The translations under genes and the position numbers were made by a program. From Legionella rowbothamii (lineage in GTDB: Bacteria > Pseudomonadota > Gammaproteobacteria > Legionellales > Legionellaceae): a stretch of 64,000 nucleotides of DNA. Below are positions 55,484 through 63,263 of the stretch, one piece after another. The notes beneath the pieces are model-generated. The model was given only the letters and a program-made list of their open reading frames with translations. It was not told the origin of the DNA and did no database searches. Position 1 is the stretch's first letter. Each line of letters opens with the position of its first letter. The DNA lies in the NCBI RefSeq assembly GCF_900639985.1, contig NZ_CAAAIM010000003.1:186001-250000 (forward strand). Direction: 5' to 3'.

Positions 55484-56420
55484 AATCTAAATATGTAAAG
55501 TTAAGCTTCCCTAAATCAAAATCCATACCGAGATTAAGATAACAATAAGCAAGGCTTTTTTTAGAGAACGCGAGCTTTCCTAAGTTAATGTTCGCTAAGT
55601 TATTTGGTGAACAATAAGTTCTGATCCGCATAACACCCATTAAAGCACAAATTAATTTTAACCTACGCAATGCCTTATTTATACCAGAAAACTCTCCATA
55701 ATTATACAATGCACCTATTCCAATATTATTATTTTCCACCTTCAAAACCATGTAAACATCTTGATGCTGGAGAAGAATACAATTATAACCAAGTTTATAG
55801 TCAAAGAAGTCTTGATCATGCATCACTCCCTCTTTCTGCTTTTGAGCAGAAAGAAGTTTTTCGGGCAAAGTTTCATGAAAAATAAAAAACTTTTTTAATA
55901 AGTTCAATAGCGTTTTACTATGCCAAGTTGATAAATTAGGTTTTTTCATCAAAAACTGCGCATAGGGCAGCGTAGGCACTAATAAATTGAGAGATAACAT
56001 GTCATATGCATGCGTCCACCCCAGTTTTCTAACTAAGCCAGGATAAGAGAACTGATTGGGGAAACCATATACGAATTGGACACCTAAACTTTTTCCTAGC
56101 TCATAAGTCTGCTTGGCTAGTTCAACAAATAATCCCTTGTTCCGATGCGCTGGATGGGTCATGGTGTCACCCGACTGTGCAGCCATAATAATCGTTTCAT
56201 TGAGTTTCACGCGAAGCGGAAAAATGCCGTAATACGCAGCAACTTCATTGGTTTTATTATGATACGCGATGTAGCCAATATAAGAAGCACCAAAGCAGTC
56301 AGTAGTATATTTCTTTTTAAGCTGTTCAACGTTTACATCAGTATCATAAATTACCTTTACCAAATATACTAAATCTGCAAAATTTGATTCGTTGAGTCTA
56401 CAGTACCGATAATCGTTCAT
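55470..56420 (-). CDS. GNAT-family acetyltransferase coupled to the deacetylase
   Basis: A 316-residue protein with a GNAT-like core: EVAAYYGIFPLRVKL, then AAQSGDTMTHPAHRNKGLFVELAKQTYELGKSLGVQFVYGFPNQFSYPGLVRKLGW, where HRNKGLF fits the acetyl-CoA-binding Q/R-x-x-G-x-G/A loop. A long C-terminal half (from about residue 170) is unlike simple GNATs. With the overlapping deacetylase it suggests deacetylation followed by re-acylation of an amino sugar with another group. It opens the minus-strand gene set. Confidence 0.75.
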   Translation of the reverse strand: MNDYRYCRLNESNFADLVYLVKVIYDTDVNVEQLKKKYTTDCFGASYIGYIAYHNKTNEVAAYYGIFPLRVKLNETIIMAAQSGDTMTHPAHRNKGLFVELAKQTYELGKSLGVQFVYGFPNQFSYPGLVRKLGWTHAYDMLSLNLLVPTLPYAQFLMKKPNLSTWHSKTLLNLLKKFFIFHETLPEKLLSAQKQKEGVMHDQDFFDYKLGYNCILLQHQDVYMVLKVENNNIGIGALYNYGEFSGINKALRRLKLICALMGVMRIRTYCSPNNLANINLGKLAFSKKSLAYCYLNLGMDFDLGKLNFTYLDYDTF

Positions 56421-56644
56421 ATAATAGTTCTAATGTAAAAATAAAAATAAGAATGCTCAATGTATGTTCGAGCTCATACCATGCCATTATTGCAAGTGTT
56501 GCGTAGAGTACACTGGGGTTTTAAGGTTGTCTAGTAAGGTTTCCATTACTAATCCTCTATTTTTACCATCAAAATCGCACCTAATTACAGTCTCGGCATC
56601 CACTGGCAATTGGCAAGAATTTGTACAGAATGTAGTCCGGCCCC
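56421..56644. promoter_or_regulatory. Gap with a possible promoter for the GNAT-to-GT4 gene set
   Basis: No gene was accepted. On the minus strand TTGCCA and TAATTA, about 16 bases apart near 56606-56579, form a promoter-like pair. It would drive the five-gene minus-strand set with a leader of roughly 150 bases. Short frames here are not convincing. Confidence 0.3.
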
Positions 56645-58486
56645 TTAAGAGGAAGACAATGTTTCCGCTTTCTCGCAATACTCTGGCACTAGCTGTACCA
56701 ATAATTTGCGTAACTCACGTTCATTCATCGTGTGACATGCTTGCTCAATTGCATCGAAAGTATGGATTAATTGCTGCCAATCCATAACGCGATGTTTTGC
56801 TTGCAGAATTTTTTCATGCATGGTTGGGCGTAATTGTTCCGTTTCATGAAAAAGCTCTTCATAAAGTTTTTCGCCGGGGCGCAGGCCAGTATATTTGATT
56901 TGAATATCTCGATGTGGTTCTTTGCCCGCAAGTCTTATAATTTGCTCTGCCAGATAGTTAATTTTAACGGGCTCCCCCATATCCAGTACAAATACTTCCC
57001 CGCCATGACCGTTAACCATCGCTTGCAAAATGAGCTGACAAGCTTCCGGAATCGTCATGAAATAACGCGTAATATCAGGATGGGTAACCGTTAATGGCCC
57101 ACCTTCTTTTAACTGCTTTTTGAACAGTGGTACTACGCTTCCAGCGGAGCCCAGTACATTCCCAAAGCGCACGGTAATAAATTGAGTTGTAAAATGACCA
57201 TTCAGATTTTGACAATAAATTTCTGCTACGCGCTTGGTTGTGCCCATTATATTAGTCGGATTAACCGCTTTATCAGTAGAAATCAGAATAAATTTATTCA
57301 CATTAAAATCCACACTGGCTTCTGCAATGGCTTGTGTGCCTAGCACGTTATTCATCACCGCGATTCGTATTTGCTCTTCCAGCATGGGAACATGTTTATA
57401 TGCTGCTGCATGAAATACAATTTGTGGTTTAAATTTTTCAAAAAGTTGATTAATTGCGTGTTTGTCAAGAACCGAAGTAAGACTGATATGCAAGGGGAGA
57501 TTTTTAAAGTTATGACGTAACTCATGTTCAATTTGATAGAGATTGAACTCGGAGTTATCAATAATGATTAATTTCTCTGGATTAAGTTTCGCAATTTGCC
57601 GGCATAACTCGGAGCCAATGGAGCCCCCGCCGCCGGTTACTACTACTCTTTTTCCATAAACAGTCGTAGAAATTTCACCCCATGCCAACTCAATTTGCTC
57701 ACGCCCTAATAAGTCTTCCAATTTAATCTGTTCCAGCGCCGTAGGGCTTGAGCCTTCAAGGATTTTCATTAGTGACGGTAATATTTTTACCGGGTAAGCG
57801 GTTGCGCTACATTTTTTATAAATATCTTGTAAATGTTCCTTGGGTAACGACGGAATCGCGATTAATAGTTCATCTGCTGGATAGCTCTGTATAAACTTGG
57901 GTGATAATAATAAATCAGTGGAACCGATAATGGGGTAGTTTTGCATTAAGGTTCCATGTAAGAAGGGATTATCATCCAGTATGGCGACAATTTTGTAGGG
58001 CTTAAATCGGGTATCATTTTCTCGCAAGAATAAATTCGTACCAGCTCCTGCACCAATTATAATCAAACCTGTTCCTGCTGCCCGTGTTTTGGGGGAGGAT
58101 TGTAAATATTGGCGATAAAAATAACGACTCGAGAGGATAAGAATTAAGGTTAATTCTGGATAGAAAATAATTTCTGAGCGGGAAATGAGCGCCAGCCTAT
58201 TAAAGAGGAATTCCAGAAAAAAGAATAAAATCGAGCCAGACAATACGGTATAAATGTTTCTTTTTACATCTTTAGTGGATGCATTTTTCCAAATCACTGC
58301 ATAAGCACGAAAATATTTAATTGAAATAGCAAAAGCTACGGTAATACTTAGCCACTGGGTCAGCGAAAATGTATCAAGCTGTCCTGAAATCAATGAATGA
58401 ACAATAAACCAACTAAATAGTGCCATGGCTAAATCATGTCCCATGACGAACCAGGCCCTTGAATTCCTAATCAAACTTTTCTTCAT
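56645..58486 (-). CDS. wbpM: UDP-sugar 4,6-dehydratase WbpM/CapD-like, membrane-anchored
   Basis: A 613-residue protein with four membrane helices in the first 120 residues. A nucleotide-binding domain follows (GLIIIGAGAGTNLFLREN...), then an SDR dehydratase domain VVVTGGGGSIGSELCRQIAKLNPEKLIIIDNSEFNLYQIEHEL, AAAYKHVPMLEEQIRIAVMNNVLGT and STDKAVNPTNIMGTTKRVAEIYCQNLN, with Met instead of Tyr in the YxxxK position, as in WbpM. It makes UDP-4-keto-6-deoxy-GlcNAc, a precursor of QuiNAc, bacillosamine and related sugars. It stands at the end of the locus, the usual place for wbpM. Confidence 0.93.
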   Translation of the reverse strand: MKKSLIRNSRAWFVMGHDLAMALFSWFIVHSLISGQLDTFSLTQWLSITVAFAISIKYFRAYAVIWKNASTKDVKRNIYTVLSGSILFFFLEFLFNRLALISRSEIIFYPELTLILILSSRYFYRQYLQSSPKTRAAGTGLIIIGAGAGTNLFLRENDTRFKPYKIVAILDDNPFLHGTLMQNYPIIGSTDLLLSPKFIQSYPADELLIAIPSLPKEHLQDIYKKCSATAYPVKILPSLMKILEGSSPTALEQIKLEDLLGREQIELAWGEISTTVYGKRVVVTGGGGSIGSELCRQIAKLNPEKLIIIDNSEFNLYQIEHELRHNFKNLPLHISLTSVLDKHAINQLFEKFKPQIVFHAAAYKHVPMLEEQIRIAVMNNVLGTQAIAEASVDFNVNKFILISTDKAVNPTNIMGTTKRVAEIYCQNLNGHFTTQFITVRFGNVLGSAGSVVPLFKKQLKEGGPLTVTHPDITRYFMTIPEACQLILQAMVNGHGGEVFVLDMGEPVKINYLAEQIIRLAGKEPHRDIQIKYTGLRPGEKLYEELFHETEQLRPTMHEKILQAKHRVMDWQQLIHTFDAIEQACHTMNERELRKLLVQLVPEYCEKAETLSSS

Positions 58487-58769
58487 CTATGTCTCTCTTG
58501 ACGCCTGAACTTCCACTAAGGGCTATTGCTATATGAATAGCCCTAACATCGCTTAATTTTGCGAGGTACTTTATCATATTCTTAATAGTTCTTGCGATTT
58601 TTTTAGAGTGGATTGTCTGCATTCGTGAGACGAAATCTGGGGTTTCATAGCGTAAGAGGATTTGTTGTAAAGGCTAAGACATTGATTTTAATTTAATTAC
58701 ATATAAGTTTGTACTTAGCCTATATCGCACTACCGCGGCTTGACCGCGGTATCCATGAGTAAGTAATAT
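58487..58769. other. Intergenic region with two palindromes
   Basis: The first is a 9-bp perfect hairpin, AGGGCTATT/AATAGCCCT (58519-58544, 8-base loop), just upstream of wbpM. The second is the repeat at 58731-58751, listed separately. The rest is AT-rich, with the wbpM promoter expected here. No gene was seen. Confidence 0.5.
58731..58751. repeat. Dispersed palindrome (taccgcgg-cttga-ccgcggta)
   Basis: Eight-base-pair perfect arms. The sequence (followed by tccatg) resembles the 'ccgcggtcaagccgcgg' palindrome that I recall from intergenic regions of several intracellular bacteria. It lies 19 bases after the mavN stop and could serve as its transcript end. Confidence 0.55.
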
Positions 58770-60644
58770 TTAACCAGCCAATGTTACTCGTTGCGGTAAC
58801 TCCTCAATAAAGGCTTGAGTAGCCGTTTTCTCACCCTTATGTGCAAATAATCGATGTGCATTATATGTCGAATTGGTTTTCGCCGAAGTAAGTATCTCGC
58901 CGAGCTCGTTAACATCAGCACGACGTATTTGCTGTTGCAAAGCTCTCAGCTCTATTTTTTTCTTCTCAGCAGTTTCTGCTCCAAACCATACGCCATTTAA
59001 ATGCTTTTGTATGTGTTTTTCAATCAAGGCAACCGTATGTTCTGCTTGCCAATTTTCAGATAAAGCGAGATTAAATTTAGGCCGCGAAATTTCTGCTACA
59101 GGTTCAACTGGCTGAGGCTCTACCTTGCTTACAGGAACTAACCAAGTAGCCATAGAATCCCATCCTGAGGCTAAAAGATCTAAAGGAGTTGCCAGTGCAA
59201 ACAATATTTTTGCAGGAATGTCGAGATCATGACTGTGTCCACCATGTTTACCAAGTCGTTTTTTTAGCATTTTTCGCGTAAAGGTATTAATGTCTTCGGC
59301 GTCTTGTGATTCCGTGTTCTTTCCTGCGTGCCCATGCCCAATGAAATAGTGGGCATCTTCAAAGCCTTCGCTAATAAAGGCAATTAATGCAGCCCAAATT
59401 TGTGGAAGTCCCGGCATCCGATCGGCGGTTAATGCAATACTGACCAAATGTCCGAGGAACAACATGATGCGCAATGGGGTAATGGTCAACGCTTTGATAA
59501 TACTGAATGGATTAAATACCTGGAGCCAGTTTTTATTTTTCCATAGGCCATTCCATGTGTCTTTTATTGAATCATAGAGACTAGTTGCTGAATCTGCTTT
59601 TTCTGTATAAATGGATTTATCTAACTCTTCAATTGACTCGGCAGTATTTTGAATATTAAAACCTAGTGCCGAAAGCCCAGTGATCAATGGGTTTAACCCC
59701 CCCATGACAAATTTGGGCATTTTACCCATCCAGTCGAATAATGGGCGTGCATTCGTTGCTATAGTCCACCAGGTTCCTGCCGTACAAACCGTAAGGGCAA
59801 TTGCTAACCCCACTAACAGGGCCGACATTGAAATCATAAACAGGTTACGCAAAGAAAAGCGTTCTTCCTTAAAATGAGTGTGAACTCTCGTAAACCATTT
59901 TGTTATCGTGTCATTATTAATAAGATCCGTAATGGTATTATAGGTCAGCAAACCATAAGCTGCTCCCGCAATCACTGCCATGGGAACAATCATAAACGGC
60001 CAGTAGGCAAAGGGAATAACGGCAATCCAGGGAATGGCGCTAAAAGCTTCCATGATAAGATAGGTACTTCCTAATCCCATAAACAGGGCAGAAAGCGAGC
60101 TAAATGCAGCAACGATTTGGAAGTTTCGACGTTGCTTGTGAAAATCTGCTTGCCAAGCTGCTTGATTATTTTGGCTTAACCAAATTCGTAATGGATTCGT
60201 ATCACCAGTAATAGGTATGTTTTCTGCGTCGGAAAATAATTGTAAGGCAAATTGTTGCTCCATCTCTTTGAGTAATTTTTTAATCTGCTTTTTCTGTGTT
60301 TTATTGGTAGCCTTTTTTAGTTTTAACTGTAAAGCAGCATAATTTACAAAAAATGATGGGCAATTTGGATGGTTGATATCTTTAGGGAAGTTCTCGAGGA
60401 GAAGTTCCGTCGCGAATTGATTTTGTAAGTAATTGTATTTAAATAGTTTGCTCAGGGCTCCCTTGATATTTTGTAAATAAATTTCTGCCTCATAGGCTAC
60501 GGAGAGCACGAATGTTGCGATCGCAAAAGGTAAAACCGGAACAAGTGCGAACATTCCGCTAAAACTTAACAGACCAAGAATTAAACTCGCGCCCGTGGTG
60601 AGCAGGATAAGAGCAAGATTATAGGGGATTTTTTTTGTGTTCAT
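58770..60644 (-). CDS. mavN: MavN/IroT-like vacuolar metal transporter, Dot/Icm effector
   Basis: A 624-residue protein with about eight membrane helices (LALILLTTGASLILGLL, LVPVLPFAIATFVLSVAY, WIAVIPFAYWPFMIVPMAVIAGAAYGLL, MSALLVGLAIALTVCTAG and others) and acidic residues in the helices (YEAEIYL). His-rich stretches (GHGHAGK; KHGGHSHD) and a long charged C-terminus follow. The combination of size, topology, a Fur box 46 bases upstream and an M28 aminopeptidase as neighbour matches mavN of Legionella, which inserts in the vacuole membrane and supplies iron. Identity is by memory of features and context, not by alignment. Confidence 0.78.
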   Translation of the reverse strand: MNTKKIPYNLALILLTTGASLILGLLSFSGMFALVPVLPFAIATFVLSVAYEAEIYLQNIKGALSKLFKYNYLQNQFATELLLENFPKDINHPNCPSFFVNYAALQLKLKKATNKTQKKQIKKLLKEMEQQFALQLFSDAENIPITGDTNPLRIWLSQNNQAAWQADFHKQRRNFQIVAAFSSLSALFMGLGSTYLIMEAFSAIPWIAVIPFAYWPFMIVPMAVIAGAAYGLLTYNTITDLINNDTITKWFTRVHTHFKEERFSLRNLFMISMSALLVGLAIALTVCTAGTWWTIATNARPLFDWMGKMPKFVMGGLNPLITGLSALGFNIQNTAESIEELDKSIYTEKADSATSLYDSIKDTWNGLWKNKNWLQVFNPFSIIKALTITPLRIMLFLGHLVSIALTADRMPGLPQIWAALIAFISEGFEDAHYFIGHGHAGKNTESQDAEDINTFTRKMLKKRLGKHGGHSHDLDIPAKILFALATPLDLLASGWDSMATWLVPVSKVEPQPVEPVAEISRPKFNLALSENWQAEHTVALIEKHIQKHLNGVWFGAETAEKKKIELRALQQQIRRADVNELGEILTSAKTNSTYNAHRLFAHKGEKTATQAFIEELPQRVTLAG

Positions 60645-60690
60645 TGTTAACCATTTAACCTGTTGGCGATCGTGGATAAGACTTTATCGC

Positions 60691-60710
60691 AAATGAGAAT
60701 GATTATCAAT
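60691..60710 (-). promoter_or_regulatory. Fur box upstream of mavN
   Basis: The sequence aaatgagaatgattatcaat matches the Fur consensus (gataatgataatcattatc) at most positions. It ends 46 bases before the mavN start and about 180 bases before the aminopeptidase start, so it is best placed to repress mavN under iron-rich conditions. Confidence 0.82.
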
Positions 60711-60889
60711 AGCGCAAAGATTAAAAAAAGGGCATAGTAGTGTGTAATTGCTCGAAGAACCAGGCTACGTAAAGGTTTTTGTGTGTGTAGTTGTAGATTC
60801 AATAGATGAATTTAGGTAAAGTGAAATGGCATGATTTACCTCATGTAGTTTCTTTTGTTTTTGAAACTCAACATTAATTAGGAGAGGAT

Positions 60890-62086
60890 ATGCGTTTTAA
60901 TCAATGGATGGGCTTTATTGTTGCTGGTTCAATGTTGGCAGGCACCCAAATTTCTGCTGCTAGTGTTCCTGTACATGAGCAATTGCAAGTTTCTCAATGT
61001 CTTGCTGCAAAAATAACTACTGCATATGATGTTTTGGCAGAAAACAAACAATTTCGAATTATCGATGTTCCCAGTGCTGATGTTGAGTCACTCAGCCATT
61101 TGGCCGATAAGGAACATTGTGGTCGTTTTGTGAATGTGAGTCAGCGCATAGCAGGTAATTCATTGGCTGCAAAACAGCTGGCCGCTAAAAGCGTTTTAGA
61201 AAAGAATGCGTTGCATGCACCCATAAAAGAGAAAACCACGTATGAAATTAAGCATCAAGATGAAGTAAACGCTGCTTTGCAAAATGTGGAGGCAGATAAT
61301 ATTTGGCAAACTTTGACTCATTTAACGTCATACCATAATCGTTCTGCGACCAAAGATACTGGTGTTGATGCGGCGAAATGGTTAAAAGCTAAATTTGAAG
61401 CAATGGCAACTGAATACGGGCGTACCGATGTAGCAACCTATTTTGTTTCTACAGGATACTATAAACAACCTTCTTTAGTGACCGTTATTGGTAAAAACAT
61501 TAAGGCCCCAGGTATTGTTATTGGCGCTCATATGGATACTTTAGATGGCCGTATGCCAGGTGCTGGTGATGATGGCAGTGGTTCTTCAAGTATCATGGAG
61601 ATGGCTCGCGTTCTGCTATCATCTAACACTACTTTTAAACGTCCTATTTATATCATTTGGTACGCTGCTGAAGAGCGTGGTTTGGTTGGTTCTCAGCATG
61701 TGGTTGAGCATTTCCAAGAGCATGCGATTCCAGTTAAAGCGGCGATTCAATTTGATATGACTGGTTATCGTGTTGATCCTAAGGACCCGACCATGTGGGT
61801 ATTTACTGATTACACCGATAAAGGTTTAAGCAACTTTGTGGCGAAGTTAATTGATACTTACGTGAAGGTCCCCGTTGATTATTCACGCTGTGGCTATGGT
61901 TGTAGTGATCATGCATCGTGGACTGAAATCGGTGTTCCTTCAGCATTCCCATGTGAATCAAACTTCGATGATCACAACCCGTATATTCATAGCTCTTCAG
62001 ATACTATGGCACTTTTGAGCCTCGAACATATGACCAATTTCAGTAAATTAGCGGTAGCTTTTGCTATTGAATTAGCATCTGAGTAA
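60890..62086 (+). CDS. Secreted M28-family zinc aminopeptidase
   Basis: A 398-residue protein with a signal peptide (residues 1-24, AGTQISAAS). Its M28 metal-ligand motifs are GAHMDTLDG (His, Asp), GAGDDGSGSSSIMEMARVL (bridging Asp), WYAAEERGLVGSQHVV (catalytic Glu-Glu), FDMTGYR (Asp) and YIHSSSDT (His). Two cysteines in the SRCGYGCSDHASW region are typical of leucyl aminopeptidases of this group. In Legionella such enzymes (LapA/LapB) are exported by the type II system; this one is divergent from mavN, as I recall for lapA. An AGGAG ribosome binding site precedes the ATG. Confidence 0.9.
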   Translation: MRFNQWMGFIVAGSMLAGTQISAASVPVHEQLQVSQCLAAKITTAYDVLAENKQFRIIDVPSADVESLSHLADKEHCGRFVNVSQRIAGNSLAAKQLAAKSVLEKNALHAPIKEKTTYEIKHQDEVNAALQNVEADNIWQTLTHLTSYHNRSATKDTGVDAAKWLKAKFEAMATEYGRTDVATYFVSTGYYKQPSLVTVIGKNIKAPGIVIGAHMDTLDGRMPGAGDDGSGSSSIMEMARVLLSSNTTFKRPIYIIWYAAEERGLVGSQHVVEHFQEHAIPVKAAIQFDMTGYRVDPKDPTMWVFTDYTDKGLSNFVAKLIDTYVKVPVDYSRCGYGCSDHASWTEIGVPSAFPCESNFDDHNPYIHSSSDTMALLSLEHMTNFSKLAVAFAIELASE

Positions 62087-62185
62087 TTTCCTTCTCGCCT
62101 CTTTGGTTAAGCCAAAGAGGCATCTTAATTGAAACTCTGAGTTTCTATCTTTTCTTCGTTTTTTTAATAAGCTTTGGAGTAGATA

Positions 62186-62800
62186 ATGAGCAAGTTAGCA
62201 ATTAAGGCGGGATTATTTTTAGCCATGCTTTTCAGTGTTGGGGGAAGTACTAATTTATTCGCTGCGACTCTTCGGTTGACTCCGCCTTGGGAATTGTTAC
62301 AAAGCCAATTGAGTGCCGCTTTAGAGGCCGATCCTTGCGTGCACGTAAAGCCTTTAACCGGCGAAGGACGGGATATGGAAATTAGCGTGACGGTTTGCGA
62401 TGAGAAGAAAGCATTAGCACTTGCCGCTTTTCTGAATAAGCGCCATGAGTTTGGGGATTACTTGGCTGTCACGGTAAATGTTTATGCACCGAATTTGCTA
62501 CCTGTAAATGCAACCCTTCCAGAGGATCTTGGGGCTACTGCAAAACTGTTAGGACGGGCTTTGGTGGGGAATAAATATTTTATAAAAACAGGAGTGGGGA
62601 CTGGTCCAATGGCTCAACTGGTAGCGTATGCTATTTTTCAGCCTGTTGTCATTCAGTATTATTCTGATGATATGAGTGATTGGTATTCCAACACGAATGA
62701 GGTCGCGGCAAAAGTCTTTAGCGAGCTGTTTAATTTGCATCCCTTTGACGACACGGCAGTACAAATATTTTCTACGACTGCGCCTATAGTTGAGGAATAA
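62186..62800 (+). CDS. Exported protein of unknown function
   Basis: Not recognised. It has 204 residues with a signal peptide (residues 1-26, STNLFAA). The mature part contains two cysteines (DPCVHV and TVCDEKK) likely to form a disulfide, and an alternating alpha/beta pattern (AALAAFLNKRHEFGDYLAVTVNVYAP; GRALVGNKYFIKTGVGTGPMAQLVAYAIFQPVVIQYYSDDMSDWY). The same orientation and the 99-base distance leave it open whether it is co-transcribed with the aminopeptidase. A periplasmic or secreted location is likely. Confidence 0.75.
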   Translation: MSKLAIKAGLFLAMLFSVGGSTNLFAATLRLTPPWELLQSQLSAALEADPCVHVKPLTGEGRDMEISVTVCDEKKALALAAFLNKRHEFGDYLAVTVNVYAPNLLPVNATLPEDLGATAKLLGRALVGNKYFIKTGVGTGPMAQLVAYAIFQPVVIQYYSDDMSDWYSNTNEVAAKVFSELFNLHPFDDTAVQIFSTTAPIVEE

Positions 62801-62865
62801 AATGTTATTTTAAATTGTCGATTGGACCCATGGCCCCACATACAAGCAAGTGCAGATACAATGTT

Positions 62866-63246
62866 TTATTTCGAAGTCTGCTCCAACAATCCCTTCAACT
62901 TCTCATACTTGGCAGTTAGCTCTGCAATTATTTTTTCCGGTTGATGCTTCTGTAATTGCGCCTCTAATTGGCTGATTCCCTGTTTTAGTTTTTCTAATCG
63001 TTGAGCTAGGTCAGGAGACGGGCGGATTTCATATTCTTGAGTGAGTTGCTCATCAAGAGCGTGTTGTTCGCTTAAAAAAGTAGTAACTCCCTGGAGTTTG
63101 GCAACTCGGGTATCAATATCTTCTTTTAATTTTTGGAGAGTTTCTTTAGCATGAGTTACACGCTTCCTGCGTGTAACATGCTCATTGTGTTGTATTAACT
63201 TTCGGGAGGTAGAAGTATTTTTTTTGTCATCAAAAAAAATAGTCAT
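62866..63246 (-). CDS. Small coiled-coil protein of unknown function
   Basis: Not recognised. A 126-residue protein, strongly charged, with heptad-like stretches (HAKETLQKLKEDIDTRVAKLQGV; LAQRLEKLKQGISQLEAQLQKH; IIAELTAKYEKLKGLLEQ), so largely coiled coil. It is encoded 17 bases downstream of the truncated membrane protein gene on the same strand and probably belongs to one transcript. No signal peptide. Confidence 0.7.
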   Translation of the reverse strand: MTIFFDDKKNTSTSRKLIQHNEHVTRRKRVTHAKETLQKLKEDIDTRVAKLQGVTTFLSEQHALDEQLTQEYEIRPSPDLAQRLEKLKQGISQLEAQLQKHQPEKIIAELTAKYEKLKGLLEQTSK

Positions 63247-63263
63247 TTCTAGCTCCCCAATTT

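Noticed and set aside
56464..56787. ORFs on either strand in the gap next to wbpM
   Set aside because: They start inside wbpM in another frame, lack ribosome binding sites and have no recognisable sequence.
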